Shown piece after piece: positions 13,076 to 22,905 of a DNA stretch of 64,000 nt. The notes under the pieces were generated by a model that searched no databases, was not told the DNA's origin, and saw nothing but the letters and a program-made list of their open reading frames with translations. A program made the position numbers and the translations under genes. Each line of letters starts with the position of its first letter. Positions within the stretch are counted from its first letter, which is position 1. This DNA is from Pachypanchax playfairii (Eukaryota; Chordata; Actinopteri; Cyprinodontiformes; Aplocheilidae), in contig SSNP01000067.1 of NCBI GenBank assembly GCA_006937955.1, positions 83,351 through 147,350 on the forward strand. Reading direction: 5' to 3'.

Positions 13076-16000
13076 AGGTGTGTGCGTGTGTGTGTATATG
13101 TGGGTGTGTGTATATATGTGTGTGTTAGTGTGTGTACAGTATTGGCTTGTATTCCAGCCTCTGTGGATTGAGGATTTGTCCAATCAGATGGTCAACACAG
13201 ACCTTAAAGATTGAATCTTTAATCTTGCGTTCAAAGCATTTCCTTTTGCTCTCGAGCCATTGTGGTGAAGCAAACAAACAGCTGTCCAGCTGCTGGCTCA
13301 GAGATTACACAATCTGCAGTCTTAGGAACTGAATTCAGGTCTGGCTTTTTGGTTAAGACGGTGTCAGTCTTTCAGAGCCAACCAGTTTTCAGCTGGTTGG
13401 TGAACTGAACATCACATAGAGTTTTAGTTTTACCCTTTGGACCCAAACTTTGATATCTAATTCTGTTTAGCTGCTTTTCTTAAAAACCTTCATTAGCATA
13501 AGTTGAGTCAGTGATGTTACTGGTTTGATTTTGGGCTTTTTTCTCTTTGATGCCAATAGCATGATTTGGAGGATTTGGATGAAGAAATCAGATCTTATTT
13601 GTAATCAAAGCTTAAAAGCAGGACATGATCTATGACTTCTGACTTTTACACGAGGGCTGATTTTTTTTTTTTTAACTTCTTCAATTTGAGTCAAACAGGT
13701 TTTATTAATTAAATTCAGATGAATAAACATTTATCTTGAAAAGCTGATTGGAGTTTTCATGTTCTGTTAGTTTCACATTAGAACAGAATCTTGAGGTTAT
13801 GTAAGTATGCAGTAAAACAGGATAAAAATATGTTAGGAGCATTTTATGCAGCAGGAAGCTGTTGCAGGCAGGAGGAGGGAGATCACCTTGTATAACAGCA
13901 TCGATTTGTTAGTTAAAGCCTCGCTATTAAAGGAAAATAAAACACAAGTTGTGCTTCACATGAAGAAGCCTCCTCGGTTCAGTCTTTAGAGCTGACTCCT
14001 CGACGTTTCCGTCCTCCTCTGCCTCGTCCTCCCCCTCTTTACCCGACTTGAACTGCTCCAAAGTTCAACTACTCCTCCTTGATCTTGGTTGTTATAGAAA
14101 CACACCTTTCTCTGTCCTTGACACTCATTTGAGAAGTAGTTAAGAATATAGATAGGTTTTATAACATCACTCAATACTAGAGACAACCTTGATGTGGAAA
14201 CGTTCTGTAAAAGTAAAAGTTGTGTGTGTTTGAAAGTTGCTGGTACGACATGTATTCTCTTTTACCTGATACAGGTGATGGGTGGTGGTAAGATTGGGTG
14301 GGTGGGCTAACGTACATTCTAAAAGTAATTGCATTTCATTAATTGGAGTAACGTATCTGTAAAACTAAAAGCGAGCAGCGATTCAGTTCCAGATTTTCCT
14401 TGAAAGATGCTCGTAAATGTGGATGTAAAAGTGATGAATCCACTGTGTTATTATTTTATTTTGAATAAGAGGGAGGAGTTAACGCTAGTGGTCTGTTTAT
14501 ATCAGCCGTCCCTGCTGGATGTTTTCGAAGCATCTCAGATAGTTCCAACAATAAATCTTTGCATTGCACTTTGCTTTTCATTGTTAGGTTGACTCAGATT
14601 TGCTTGTGAACACATTAACATATTAAAATCCAGCTTTAGCACTTGCAGCCACACTGAAAATCTGAACACGAATGTGGAAATATTCTGTGTAATATATCGC
14701 TCCATGTGGGAGTAAATGTCTGTTGGAGTCACTACCGGTTTGCTTTCTTCTGTTATTTCTTTGTGATTGCAATGCTTTCACAAAATATCTGAATATTTTA
14801 CCTTTTAATAAAACTGAAGTCACATGAGAGTTAAAATGGCCACCAAACAGGGGTGAGTATAAGATTGTACCAAAGCAGAGACCAGCTCAAGGAGTCTCTA
14901 AACTTACTGTAAAAAGAAGCTGAATATCTGTTTGAGTTCCAGTTTGTTAGAAATTGCTGCATTTTCACCAACGGAAATATTAGTTTCCTGCTCATTAGAG
15001 CTGTAATGATACATTATCCCACGATACAATCTCGATACGCAACAGAGATACGTATCTCAATACATTGCTCACGATATGATACACGATACATTAAAGCAGT
15101 ACAAAATAATTTTTAAAACTTTAAGCTACAATTTTGAAACTTGTCTAAGTGGGTACTCACCAAAAAACCTGTTCAGCTTCATATCAGACATCACTCTGGA
15201 CCTTCCGATGGCTTTACAATAGACTAAATAACCTCCGCCATAGTATGAAATGACAACTTATTACATAATGAAATGTCATTAGAAGTTTATACAGTATTCT
15301 TGTTTATGGTGAGTGTGCCCTGTTAATTGTTTAAGCAAATTTTGATTTGATTTGATTTAAATGCTTTATTTCAAACAAGTGCAAAAAAACAAACAAACAA
15401 ACAACAATCAAGACAATAATACACATTAATGTGTCCGAAAAGGAGTAGGATGAAGCATAAGCTTATTTAATCCTACCCCCTCTTCTCCTCTCCTTTAACA
15501 TAAAATTCATTTCTATGAACTACAAAGTACAAAAAAAAATTTGCATGATAAATTAAGTACTAAACACATATACAAGAAAAGAGAATAAACAGATAGAAAA
15601 GTAACAAATAGAATTATTTAAAAACACCCGATGGTAAGGCCCCTTCCTCTTCCCTGTACCCAGTGAAAACCATGTTCTTGTATTGTTTTTTAAACTGGAT
15701 CATACTTGGACATTGCTTGAGCGCCACACCCAACCTGTTCCACACCCTCACTCCACACACAGAAACGCAAAAACTTCTTAATGTTGTACGTGCCCATTGA
15801 TGTTTTAAATTGTGCTCCCCCCTCAAATCATAATTCCCATCCTTATTGAAAAACATTTTTTGTATGTTACCAGGAAGTGCCTTATGTGTTGCTTTGTACA
15901 TGAGTTGTGCTGTTTGAAAATGAATAATGTCAGTGAGTTTTAATGTTCTGGATTTTAAGAATAGTGGATTTATGTGGTCTCTATAGCCGGCATTGTGAAT

Positions 16001-19000
16001 TATTCTTATGGCTCTTTTCTGTAGTATGGATAATGAATTTATTGTACATTTGTATGTGTTGCCCCAGACCTCTGCACAGTAATGTAAATATGGTAGTATG
16101 AGCAAACAGTAGAGTATGTGGAGTGATTTTTATGATCCTTCCCTGATATTTTCTATATAAAAACACTCGGGGTCCTTGGCGGCCATTGTTGGGCCCTTCT
16201 GGGTGTGTCCAAACATTTGTCTGTCGCTCTGATGATGCAAAAAAAAGTAAAAATAACATCATATTTAGTGTTTCTGTCCTGGGAGAATTTATTTGATAGG
16301 TAACATGTATTTATGGAAAAATATAGAAACAAAAATAAACAATAAATCTGTTTATTGAAGTCCAGACTGAGGAACGGCACATTTGTGTAGCACATCTCAA
16401 CAGGTAGCATATTTCTACAGAACACCAGTTCGAGCAATGGCTGTCTGAGACACGGCTACGGAGAGGTTATTCAGTACTGATTTAAAACTTTTCTTTGCTT
16501 TGCATTTTCAACTAAACAAAACTCTCTGGATAATATTTATTTTGTTTCATTCTATGACAATGGGTGAAACAAAGTCACTCATTCACTTTTACATCAGTTT
16601 GTAGTATTTTATTAGCAAAACTAATATGTCACAAAATAAAATTCTTACTTAGAAATATGTAATAAGATAATACATAAATAAACAAACAAATAAATATAAT
16701 AAATAATAATAAAATATGTAATAACGCTTCATGTATTTTTAATAGTTGCTCATCACAGTAATATATTGCAGATGCAAAGCCACTGATTCACTTTCACATC
16801 AGTTCAGAGTCTTTTTTTTCAGCAAAAAAAAGTATTTATACAATATTAGAGCGTATGTTTATCCTCCTTGTGGTGGTCAGTACAACACGTTTACTGTATC
16901 GATATGATCGATATTGGACCTCACGATACGATATGATACTGCTCCCTGTATCGCGATACACTGATACATCGGTGTATTGTTGCTGCCCTATTGCTCATTA
17001 ATATTTTCTTATCACAAATAGGACAGATCGGTTTTTCCGATTTAACATAAACACAGCAGTAGAATGGTTGTCGAGAATGTTTAAAGAAACCTAATTTGTT
17101 ACTTTTATTCATCTATAAAGAGCTAATGCAGTAGTGGTTGTTTAGAATATATGACAAGCTGAGAGATGAGTTCTCTTAGTGCAACTAACTAACTAGAGAC
17201 AAATGAATTCAACAAGAAAATACTTTTATTTATCCTGATACATTTTAAGAGTTTTTAGATTCAAGATTAGGTGAAAGTAACTATCACTTCTTTGGAAAAA
17301 AAACAAACCAATAGATAAACGAACACCACTGAAATCATAATAGCTCCAAACTTTTATGTTTAGTGGGAGATTTTAGGGAGCTGATGCACAGAAAGAACCT
17401 CCTCAGCTGCGATGCAGCTACAAAGTGCAGAGCAAACATCTTCTGTGTTGTCACAGATTAACTTAGTGCCAGAAAAGCTGTTTTATTCAAGCGACAAACT
17501 GTGAGCTGAACACATCTGGACTTTCTCTGACCGCTCCGAGGAATCCTGTGTTTATAAACACACAGCAGATTTCAGTTTACAGTAAATGTCACTTTTTCTG
17601 TAATTACTCTAGTTTAAAGTTTACAATATCTCAGATATTCATGTTTGTATCATAGTCCGAGTCTCCTGGATTATATTTGAGTTCAAGCTGTTTTTCTTTC
17701 TCTGGTCATTTAGGATGTTTTTCTGCTGTTTTTTTACGCTTGCAGTTCTGAAGTTTTAAAATCTACAGAGAATATTCTGCCACATATTTTTACACGCGTC
17801 TTAAAGTAAAATGTGTTTTCATGTAAAACTGAGTCAGCTGTATGTATTTGATTCAGACTTTAACCTCTTCAGTGCAGCTGACACATGATGATCAGTAACT
17901 TTTCTAATCTCTGTTGAATTCACGCACCTTGATTTAATTAATCATCTTAAATTCCTCAGCAGTTAGCGTGTGATGAAGAATGAATCGTCTCGGAGACGCC
18001 TGCAGGATCAGAGTCACTGAGATCAAACAACTTCACACTTAAAGACATCTGATGTCATTTTATCACAGAAGTTTCCCATTAATGAATCCTTCAATCATTG
18101 TCTAATAAATTAATTGTTTCAGCACTAATGTGATCAGGTTGTTCTGGGAGCCGGGGGGGGTCTAATGAGCTGACATTAGATCATTATTCAGACTGCAGCT
18201 TCCCTCTGCAGCACTTGCTTTGTTCGTACTTTTCTAGAGACGCTGGTGTGTGTTTGTGTGAGTGATCAATGTGTTGCTTCTTTGCAGGTTTCTGTGCTTC
18301 TGCTTGAAGTATCTGGGAGTGGAACTGTTACTGTTGTTAAGGTGCTGCAGCTTTGAATCTTCTCATAATTGCACTGAAGTCTCCGGACAGAAGAATGATT
18401 AAAGACAGATCGATTTTAAACATGCAACAAACAATATTATGAAAGCGTGATGGGTTTTCTCTAAAAGGTAACCAGGCTATGTTTAGGACTCTATTTATTT
18501 TAGATGAGCAGCATCTGCATCTCATAACCCCTCAGAATAAACAGCAGGTTTGAATCTGGAGTTCAGTGTTTTTTTAACTTTTGACCAGTTTAACTCTAAA
18601 CTTGGAATGAAATCATGTCTTTTTTTATACATGTTAGAATGTTACAGATGTTCAAATAAACACGTCGTATACACATAAAATCAACCATAGCTTACTTCAG
18701 ATAAGGGGAATACTCTTATTTAAAATTAGAACTACTGATGAATGATGTTTGATGAATGCTAATCAGAGCACACTTGACCTAATTAGCCGACTGGTTACAG
18801 TTAGCTTTCTAATAAGATTATAATGTGTTTCAAGGGAAACTGAGTTTTAATCTTCAACCAGTTTGAAGGACGAACCTCCCAGGAAAGAGTGAGACTGCAT
18901 CCCTCAACAATCAGCTGCTGTAAAGACCCGACGGGGAACAATGCAGTTGGACTGTTATCCGTTTCATTAAGGCCGTATGTTATTAAACAAACTTAGGAAA

Positions 19001-22000
19001 CAAATGTAAACTTTTCTCTTAATTATTATTGATCGTACTACTTGGAGCCTTTTCAGAGTCAGTAATCGTTTCCCAACAGTTTGTCCTGCTGTCGAGGCTG
19101 ATTTCTACCTATTAAATTCATCACAATCCATTTTTCTGTTGCATGATTGCCTCGTTAATGTGAGCAGGAGAATGTAAAGCATTTATTTTCATGAAGAGCT
19201 CTCTGCTTCTGTCGTCAGGAAGTGCCACTAAGAGCTGAAATGTCTCTACATGCATTGAGAGGATTGAGCGTCTGAATCACTTTGTGATTTTCATGTCTTA
19301 TCATTAAAAACTGAGTTCAGTCACGACATTTTTGGCGACTGAAGAGATTTAAAACAAAGGGGGGAAATACAGAGGGAGGATGTAAATAGATTTGTCTTGG
19401 CTTAATCACTCTCGAGTGTCTGAAATACTGTGTAGCATGGCAAAAGGTAGAAAAATGAAACAACTAAATGAAATAAAAAAAACAGATTTATTTGGCTAAA
19501 ATGTTAGATTTTATATATGTGAGAGTTCAGTAACACTTAAAGCTGCTATACTTAATTTGCATAACAAATTAGCTTAACATATTTTTTTTCATGTCCATTA
19601 AAAACGTTTTAACACAGCATGTTGTGAAGATTAAAAAAAAGAAAAAAAATAATTAATTGGTTCTCCCGTATTTGTCTAAAAACATCAACCAATCAAATGA
19701 TTCGGCCCGGAAGGAATGATTGGACAGTCTCTCCAGCCATACGGCCTTACGTATTTATTTGGCTTCTGTGCTCCTAAAAAACTGAGACATATTACCGCAG
19801 CACACCACTGCTGGGAGTGTTCGCCGCTCTACCATGTCACAGCAGGAGAAACAGCCGCCGGCTGGTTCCACGTCAGGTTCAGGACAAAGTAACGGGAAGG
19901 GCTGAGAGATCTGTGACTATGTTGACAGTCTAAGCTAGGCAATCTGAAATCAGGGATATCAGCTTTAAAGAGGCCCTTCCATTAAAAACAGTTTTTCTGA
20001 GGTTTCTGTTGAATATTTTAGCTCCACAGGTGTTCTTACCTTCATAGTGTGTGTGAAAACAGGTCAACAACTTCTCTTTCAGTTTTAATCTTTCAAACTA
20101 CGCAGGTGGCGATAAAATCCGAGTTCTACCGAGTTCTCACGGCCTGTATCTGTTTCATCACAACTCCTTTGTTCGTTAGTATTTGGCAGCTCCTGCAGTT
20201 GAAACCACGCCTAGCAATCTTAGAATAGCTTTTATTCTGTGACACTTTGGTTGTTTTTGTGGTTCGTGGTTATTATTCTGTCCAGATGACATAAAAACAA
20301 ATTGAAGTAGAAAAAAGCTATTATTCTACATTAATTTGAATTTCCTGATTTTCTTGATTGCATGCTGCAAACAAACGAATCGGTTTGATTTAACAGTCAA
20401 CATAACACAATGCTAGTTCACAATGCTTATCTCTAAATGACATCTTCCATAACTGTCGTAGTAACAGAAGTGACAGTTTTCTCTGGCAGGTTGTGCAGAG
20501 CTGCTAACAGTTACGTTCCTGCCTGAAGCTCTACTCTTTTCACCGGCTGTGCATTTTCTACTTAATGGGAACACAATGTACAGATCTGATTTACAACTAG
20601 ATGACCCTGTTTATGCTGCGTGTTCTTAGTCATTTGTAAATCAAGGATTGAAGAGCTTCTGATTGTTTTATTATCATGTTTCCAGGCGAAGGCCTTTACT
20701 TTATTTGTGACCCATTATCCTCCTCTGTGTGAGCTGGAGCAGCTGCATCCTGAACATGTGTCCAACTACCACATGGCTTTCTTACTTAATGAGCCCGATG
20801 TCTCTACTGATACTGACGGTGGGTTTGTGCACATTTAAAAGATGATTTTAATATCGACATGAATTATGGCTGTTAGTTTTCTCACATATAAATGGGTTGT
20901 AATTTGGGGTTATTATATCATAGTGGATTTGTTGTTATGTTATTTTGTGTAATTGTGTATGTTGACAGATGATGAGGTTCAGCCAGAGTTCATCACCTTC
21001 CTCTATCAGTTAACTGAAGGAGCTGCAGGGCGAAGCTACGGCCTCAACGTCGCCCGATTGGCTGATGTTCCAGGTCCCATTCTGCACGCTGCTGCTCGCA
21101 AAGCACGAGAGCTGGAGATCATGGTCAACGCCAGGAGGTACAAACATTCACCCAACAGCTTAATCTGCTCTGTAAATCAATTTATATAACTTATGTCACA
21201 TGTCCTTAAAGTTGATTAGAAGAATTTCAGTGTAAAACCCCCATAAATCTCCAAATATCCCATTAAAGAGCTCCAATATTGTTCAGCACCAACGCAGGAT
21301 TGTTGCTTTAAGCTTTCAGACAGCTGAGTTATGAAATAATACATTTCAAAGGAGCTCGACTGAATGTTTATCGAAGCTTCAACACTCAAATGAACTTGAT
21401 TTCATACTTGGGCTAACACATCTGAGCCAGAAATGCACCACTGTTCCTGGAAAATCCGAGGCAGAGACACGTGATACGTCAAGCAATTTTTAGTAGGAAT
21501 ATTTATGGATTCATATTTCCTGTCTTGTTTTGTTCAGGTGGTTTTAATAGGTCAGTGTTTTAGTTGTTCTTAAACCAATTCAGCCATGTTACATATACTT
21601 TTTTAAAGAAAATTATAAAACAAACTTAAGTTTTTTGTTTATTTTGTGGAACTAATAGTGGGGAAGCAGATAAGTGACGTCTTAGTGTCACTAGCAAACA
21701 GTAATTTTACCTTCTATAAACGGCCCACCTTAAATAAAACCCACCAGTATCACTCAGAATATTTGAGTGCTTGATGTTGATGTCAGACTCCACTTTCCCC
21801 TGGAAACTGATGCTGTTTAAAGCCTAACTACTCTGCTGTAATTTCACCTGGTGAGCATGGGAAATGCTGATAAGGTGAAGTCCAAAATATATTCTAAATG
21901 ACTTTGAAGACATCGCTGAGTTTGGATAATCATTTCACACACTCTAAAATCCACTTCTGCAGAAAGTTTTCTACTGAAATGCTCCATCAGGTCCAAATGG

Positions 22001-22520
22001 CTCAAACATTCAGCTTATAACAGAGTCGGGACGAGGACATACAGATAATTGTTTGTTTTGTTTGCTGTTAAATTTTTTAAGTATTGTTTTTATTCCAGGT
22101 AAATTGTTCTGTCTGTTTAGATTTATAACATTTCATTTTGTTACACATTCTGGTGCAACTCAGATCTGCTTATCTTCTTCCAGAGTAATCTTCACCATAT
22201 GAAATGTCTGTCTGCACGCACACACACACACACACACACACACGGCCGAATCCTTCGATCACTGTAATCCTCACTATATGAAATGTTTATCCTTTGTTGG
22301 AACAAAGACCAGAGATTCTCATCGATCACACACAGAGTTGTTGAGTGGATTTCACCTTATTTCCACACAAACGTGTAAGAAGACAGAAAATTCAGGTGCA
22401 GAGTTTTTTGTAAATGTTTCATTTGTTTGTGTTTCCAGGACGTACAAAAAGCTCCTCTCAGATCTCTGGAGCATCTCCGACAAACCGTCCCTCATGAAGT
22501 GGCTGCAGTCAAACTCGTGA
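846..22520 (+). CDS. msh3: MSH3, C-terminal part, eight joined exons
   Basis: DNA mismatch repair protein MSH3, partner of MSH2 in MutS-beta, which binds insertion/deletion loops in nuclear DNA and couples recognition to ATP-driven clamp formation. Visible exons are 846-962, 1198-1305, 2616-2730, 3020-3177, 9857-10043, 20686-20818, 20969-21137 and 22439-22520. All use GT-AG junctions and their phases join without a break, giving about 355 residues. In order they encode the end of the core/lever region (REQLLLDCQREW), the entry to the ATPase (GRHPAIDLL), Walker A (GPNMGGKS), the MutS signature (MGASDNIYKGRSTFMEEL), Walker B with DELGRGTSTHDG, the THY loop, and the C-terminal helices. MSH3 rather than MSH6 or MSH2 is indicated by close correspondence to vertebrate MSH3 throughout, for example STKAVSRYHSP and LFVTHYPPLCELE. 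The protein ends with KWLQSNS, about a dozen residues shorter than human MSH3 as I recall it. If the human 24-exon structure applies, these are exons 17-24 (inference). The N-terminal mismatch-binding domain lies outside the window. Confidence 0.97.
1198..1305 (+). CDS. msh3: MSH3 exon (HLATIDC segment)
   Basis: 108 bp between a tctgtag acceptor and an AG|gtgagg donor. It encodes QFGEHYHTMKRAISHLATID followed by CLFSLAEVAKQGDYC, matching the vertebrate MSH3 segment that links the lever to the ATPase. It starts by completing a split Asp codon and ends in phase 2. Confidence 0.95.
1550..1838 (+). repeat. GGGACC-type dispersed repeat, copy 1
   Basis: About 290 bp flanked on both sides by (CA)n runs (1522-1548 and 1838-1883). 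It contains the paired motifs TATGGGGACCGTCCATTGAC and TCATGGGGACCAGGCTTCGG, with degenerate CCTAACCC/CCCTAA strings between them. A reverse-complement copy at 12742-13029 differs at only a few positions by eye. It resembles a common teleost dispersed repeat. The telomere-like strings are part of the repeat, not a telomere. Transposition class unknown. Confidence 0.85.
1838..1883. repeat. (CA)n microsatellite
   Basis: About 46 bases of uninterrupted CA at the right edge of the GGGACC repeat. A shorter CA run borders its left edge at 1522-1548. Confidence 0.95.
2616..2730 (+). CDS. msh3: MSH3 exon (start of ATPase domain)
   Basis: 115 bp, acceptor gtgctcag and donor CAG|gtaaac. Encodes PKVCENTQQIMIRDGRHPAI then DLLMGEHNQYVPNHTELQ. 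The GRHP and YVPN motifs mark the beginning of MutS domain V. Ends in phase 0. Confidence 0.96.
3020..3177 (+). CDS. msh3: MSH3 exon with Walker A
   Basis: 158 bp, acceptor tttgtttag and donor AG|gtacgg. Encodes the P-loop GPNMGGKS at 3050-3073, preceded by RRTMIIT and followed by SYIRQVALICIMAQMGSYVP. The invariant Lys and Ser of the ATP-binding loop are intact. Ends in phase 2. Confidence 0.97.
3178..6882 (+). other. MSH3 intron, 5' part, nothing recognised
   Basis: Roughly 3.7 kb of AT-rich unique-looking intron. Open frames here are short, start in arbitrary places and show no family motif. I see no exon-like or repeat structure. Confidence 0.65.
6883..7055. repeat. (GGAA)n microsatellite
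   Basis: About 170 bases of GGAA/GAAG tetranucleotide with a short GGGA-rich interruption near 6936-6960 and a final GGAC variant. The long frames here (Lys-Glu-Gly-Arg and Leu-Pro-Ser-Phe repeats) are translations of the array, not genes. It abuts the 3' end of a minus-strand LINE remnant. Confidence 0.97.
7321..7406. repeat. (TAATA)n-rich tract
   Basis: Pentanucleotide TAATA repeats followed by degenerate AATAC/AATAT units, inside or next to the LINE remnant. Confidence 0.9.
7615..7827 (-). pseudogene. LINE reverse-transcriptase C-terminal fragment
   Basis: Seventy-codon minus-strand frame. The part GVKLWNSLDIHCKQCKNIQQ resembles the tail following the RT domain in L2/CR1-group LINEs of fish. 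No catalytic residues remain. It belongs to the LINE remnant around it. Confidence 0.65.
8066..9856 (+). other. MSH3 intron, 3' part, nothing recognised
   Basis: AT-rich intron without exon-like frames or clear repeats, ending in the acceptor tttgtttttag before the Walker B exon. Confidence 0.65.
9857..10043 (+). CDS. msh3: MSH3 exon with MutS signature and Walker B
   Basis: 187 bp, acceptor tttttag and donor CAA|gtacgt. Encodes MGASDNIYKGRSTFMEEL, then SLVILDELGRGTSTHDG and IAIAYATLEYFIKQ. The Walker B Asp and catalytic Glu are the DE of ILDELG at 9966-9971. The exon forms most of the ATPase active site in trans. Ends in phase 0. Confidence 0.97.
10119..11475 (+). mobile_element. hAT element, internally deleted, with 8-bp TSD
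   Basis: Element 10127-11467 is bounded by perfect 8-bp duplications GTGTGGAC (10119-10126 and 11468-11475). The termini are TAGGACTGAAACGATT and the inverted CTGCAGCCCTA. Subterminal TCGATTAATCGA-like motifs occur at both ends. It carries a decayed fragment of a BED-finger transposase (10669 onward) but no catalytic domain, so it is non-autonomous. Class assigned from the 8-bp TSD and TAGGGCTG-type ends. Confidence 0.88.
10669..10870 (+). pseudogene. hAT transposase N-terminus (BED finger) remnant
   Basis: Begins at an ATG with MTEPTKRSKIWLHFTKIDAD then NARCHKRNIKALLAKAG, and continues after a frame shift as a GNTSNLTKHL-like stretch. The W-x-x-F-x-x-x-D and C followed by a TKHL histidine are what a BED zinc finger at the start of a hAT transposase looks like. 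Frame breaks and missing residues show that it is dead. The remaining transposase is absent. Confidence 0.75.
11476..12714 (+). other. MSH3 intron, nothing recognised
   Basis: AT-rich intron between the hAT relic and the second GGGACC repeat. No motif-bearing frame or clear repeat. Confidence 0.65.
12715..13136 (-). repeat. GGGACC-type repeat copy 2, inverted, with (TG)n
   Basis: The core 12742-13029 is the reverse complement of 1550-1838. By eye it is about 98 percent identical, with differences near 12766, 12946 and 13018. It is flanked by TG runs at 12715-12735 and a compound TG/TA tract at 13030-13136. Together with copy 1 it forms an inverted pair about 11 kb apart around three MSH3 exons. 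Confidence 0.88.
13137..14987 (+). other. MSH3 intron, nothing recognised
   Basis: About 1.85 kb of intron with only short meaningless frames. No repeat seen apart from isolated short direct repeats. Confidence 0.6.
15340..16125 (-). mobile_element. L2-type LINE, 5' truncated
   Basis: Minus-strand LINE fragment with a TTTGA-repeat 3' tail at 15340-15358, a 3' UTR containing the GGAGTAGGATGAAG motif, and a frame encoding the end of the RT region. It is absent from the other copy of the host MITE. L2/CR1-group assignment is by resemblance. Confidence 0.82.
15614..16105 (-). pseudogene. LINE reverse-transcriptase C-terminal fragment
   Basis: 163 codons without a stop. It contains LPYLHYCAEVWGNTY, LQKRAIRIIHNAGYRD, and RTTLRSFCVSVCGVRVWNRL. 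These are the conserved segments downstream of the RT active site in fish L2-like LINEs. The palm domain with its YADD motif and the endonuclease are missing, so this is a 5'-truncated dead copy. The frame is still open, which suggests moderate age. Confidence 0.82.
16999..19536 (+). other. MSH3 intron, nothing recognised
   Basis: 2.5 kb of intron without exon-like frames or clear repeats. Confidence 0.6.
19537..19968 (+). mobile_element. TTAA-flanked MITE (TTAAAGCTG family)
   Basis: Starts TTAAAGCTGCTATACTTAAT at 19537 and ends with the inverted GGGATATCAGCTTTAA at 19968; the ends are imperfect inverted repeats. About 430 bp, non-coding. Its right-hand TTAA (19965-19968) is also the left TTAA of the next element. 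Confidence 0.72.
19965..20225 (+). mobile_element. TTAAAGAGGCC-family MITE fragment, copy 1
   Basis: Begins TTAAAGAGGCCCTTCCATTA. It matches copies at 32475 and 56620 through motifs such as CTGTATCTGTTTC and CTCCTTTGTTCGTTAGTATT. The 3' inverted end is not found, so this is a truncated copy. It belongs to the TTAA-target MITE group by its start. Confidence 0.75.
20226..20685 (+). other. MSH3 intron, nothing recognised
   Basis: Remaining intron up to the acceptor catgtttccag. No feature seen. Confidence 0.65.
20686..20818 (+). CDS. msh3: MSH3 exon (THY loop)
   Basis: 133 bp, acceptor gtttccag and donor GACG|gtgggt. Encodes AKAFTLFVTHYPPLCELEQL and HPEHVSNYHMAFLLNE. The H of THY is the conserved ABC-ATPase switch histidine. 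Ends in phase 1. Confidence 0.96.
20969..21137 (+). CDS. msh3: MSH3 exon (SYGLNVARLADVP)
   Basis: 169 bp, acceptor gttgacag and donor AG|gtacaa. Encodes DEVQPEFITFLYQLTEGAAG then RSYGLNVARLADVPGPILHA and ARKARELEIMVNAR. This is the last conserved block of the MutS ATPase and the start of the dimerisation helices. Ends in phase 2. Confidence 0.96.
21138..22438 (+). other. MSH3 last intron
   Basis: 1.3 kb intron with a CA microsatellite at 22215-22243. A short direct repeat, GTAATCYTCACYATATGAAATGT, occurs on both sides of it (near 22183 and 22265). Otherwise nothing recognised. Confidence 0.7.
22215..22243. repeat. (CA)n microsatellite
   Basis: About 28 bases of CA repeat in the last MSH3 intron. 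Confidence 0.9.
22439..22520 (+). CDS. msh3: MSH3 terminal exon
   Basis: 82 bp from acceptor gtttccag to the TGA at 22518-22520. Encodes TYKKLLSDLWSISDKPSLMK then WLQSNS. The KLW and LMKW pattern parallels the KLWTM and LQKW of human MSH3. The fish tail ends sooner. Confidence 0.92.
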
Positions 22521-22725
22521 CATGTCAGAGCAGCAGGAACTGCAGACTGAGAGACACACAACACAACAGGATTTGTCTCATGCTGATGCACTTTTTGTAA
22601 AGTTGCCTGTGTGTGAAACAGATTTAATGCATCTCAGGATCTGGTGATCATCAGCATCTGAAACATGAAAACATCAACAAATATTTTCACCCAAATCACT
22701 GAGGTAATTATGTGTTTGGTAATTA

Positions 22726-22731
22726 AATAAA
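22726..22731 (+). terminator. MSH3 poly(A) signal, proximal
   Basis: AATAAA about 205 bases after the stop codon. Confidence 0.7.
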
Positions 22732-22880
22732 GAAAATGGTCAACTTTGACAAACTCCTCTCTTTAGATATATTTGTGTTTTCACATCCGGCTCATTGTTG
22801 GAAAAACAAACATGTTGCAAGAAAAATTAAGATTTTATTGAATTGCACTATTTGTTCTTGTCTTTACTGTAAATGATGAA

Positions 22881-22886
22881 AATAAA
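22881..22886 (+). terminator. MSH3 poly(A) signal, distal
   Basis: AATAAA about 360 bases after the stop, with a downstream T-rich tract. Possibly the alternative end of the transcript. Confidence 0.65.
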
Positions 22887-22905
22887 CAAGTTGACTGAAA
22901 GGAAT

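Larger units (their letters stand above)
15091..16485 (+). mobile_element. TTAA-flanked MITE, copy 1 (interrupted by LINE)
   Basis: Ends TTAAAGCAGTACAAAATAA (15091) and the inverted CAGTACTGATTTAA (16485). A second copy, uninterrupted and in opposite orientation, lies at 52217-52889 and aligns on both sides of the LINE. This proves that the LINE (15340-16125) is a later insertion. The TTAA target and AAAG start fit T2/Kolobok-type or piggyBac-type MITEs. No coding remains. Confidence 0.8.
14988..16998 (+). mobile_element. hAT-type MITE hosting nested insertions
   Basis: Outer element 14996-16990. Its ends TAGAGCTGTAATGATACA and GTATTGTTGCTGCCCTA are imperfect inverted repeats, and the subterminal DNA is rich in CGATACA/TATCG motifs. 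The 8-bp flanks are CTGCTCAT (14988-14995) and TTGCTCAT (16991-16998), one mismatch. A TTAA-flanked element (15091-16485) sits inside it, and a LINE inside that. Without the insertions the hAT element would be about 600 bp with no coding capacity. Confidence 0.8.
22521..22905 (+). other. MSH3 3' UTR
   Basis: Non-coding sequence after the TGA with two AATAAA signals, at 22726-22731 and 22881-22886. A T-rich stretch at 22911-22928 follows the second. The exact cleavage site cannot be read from the sequence. Confidence 0.75.
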
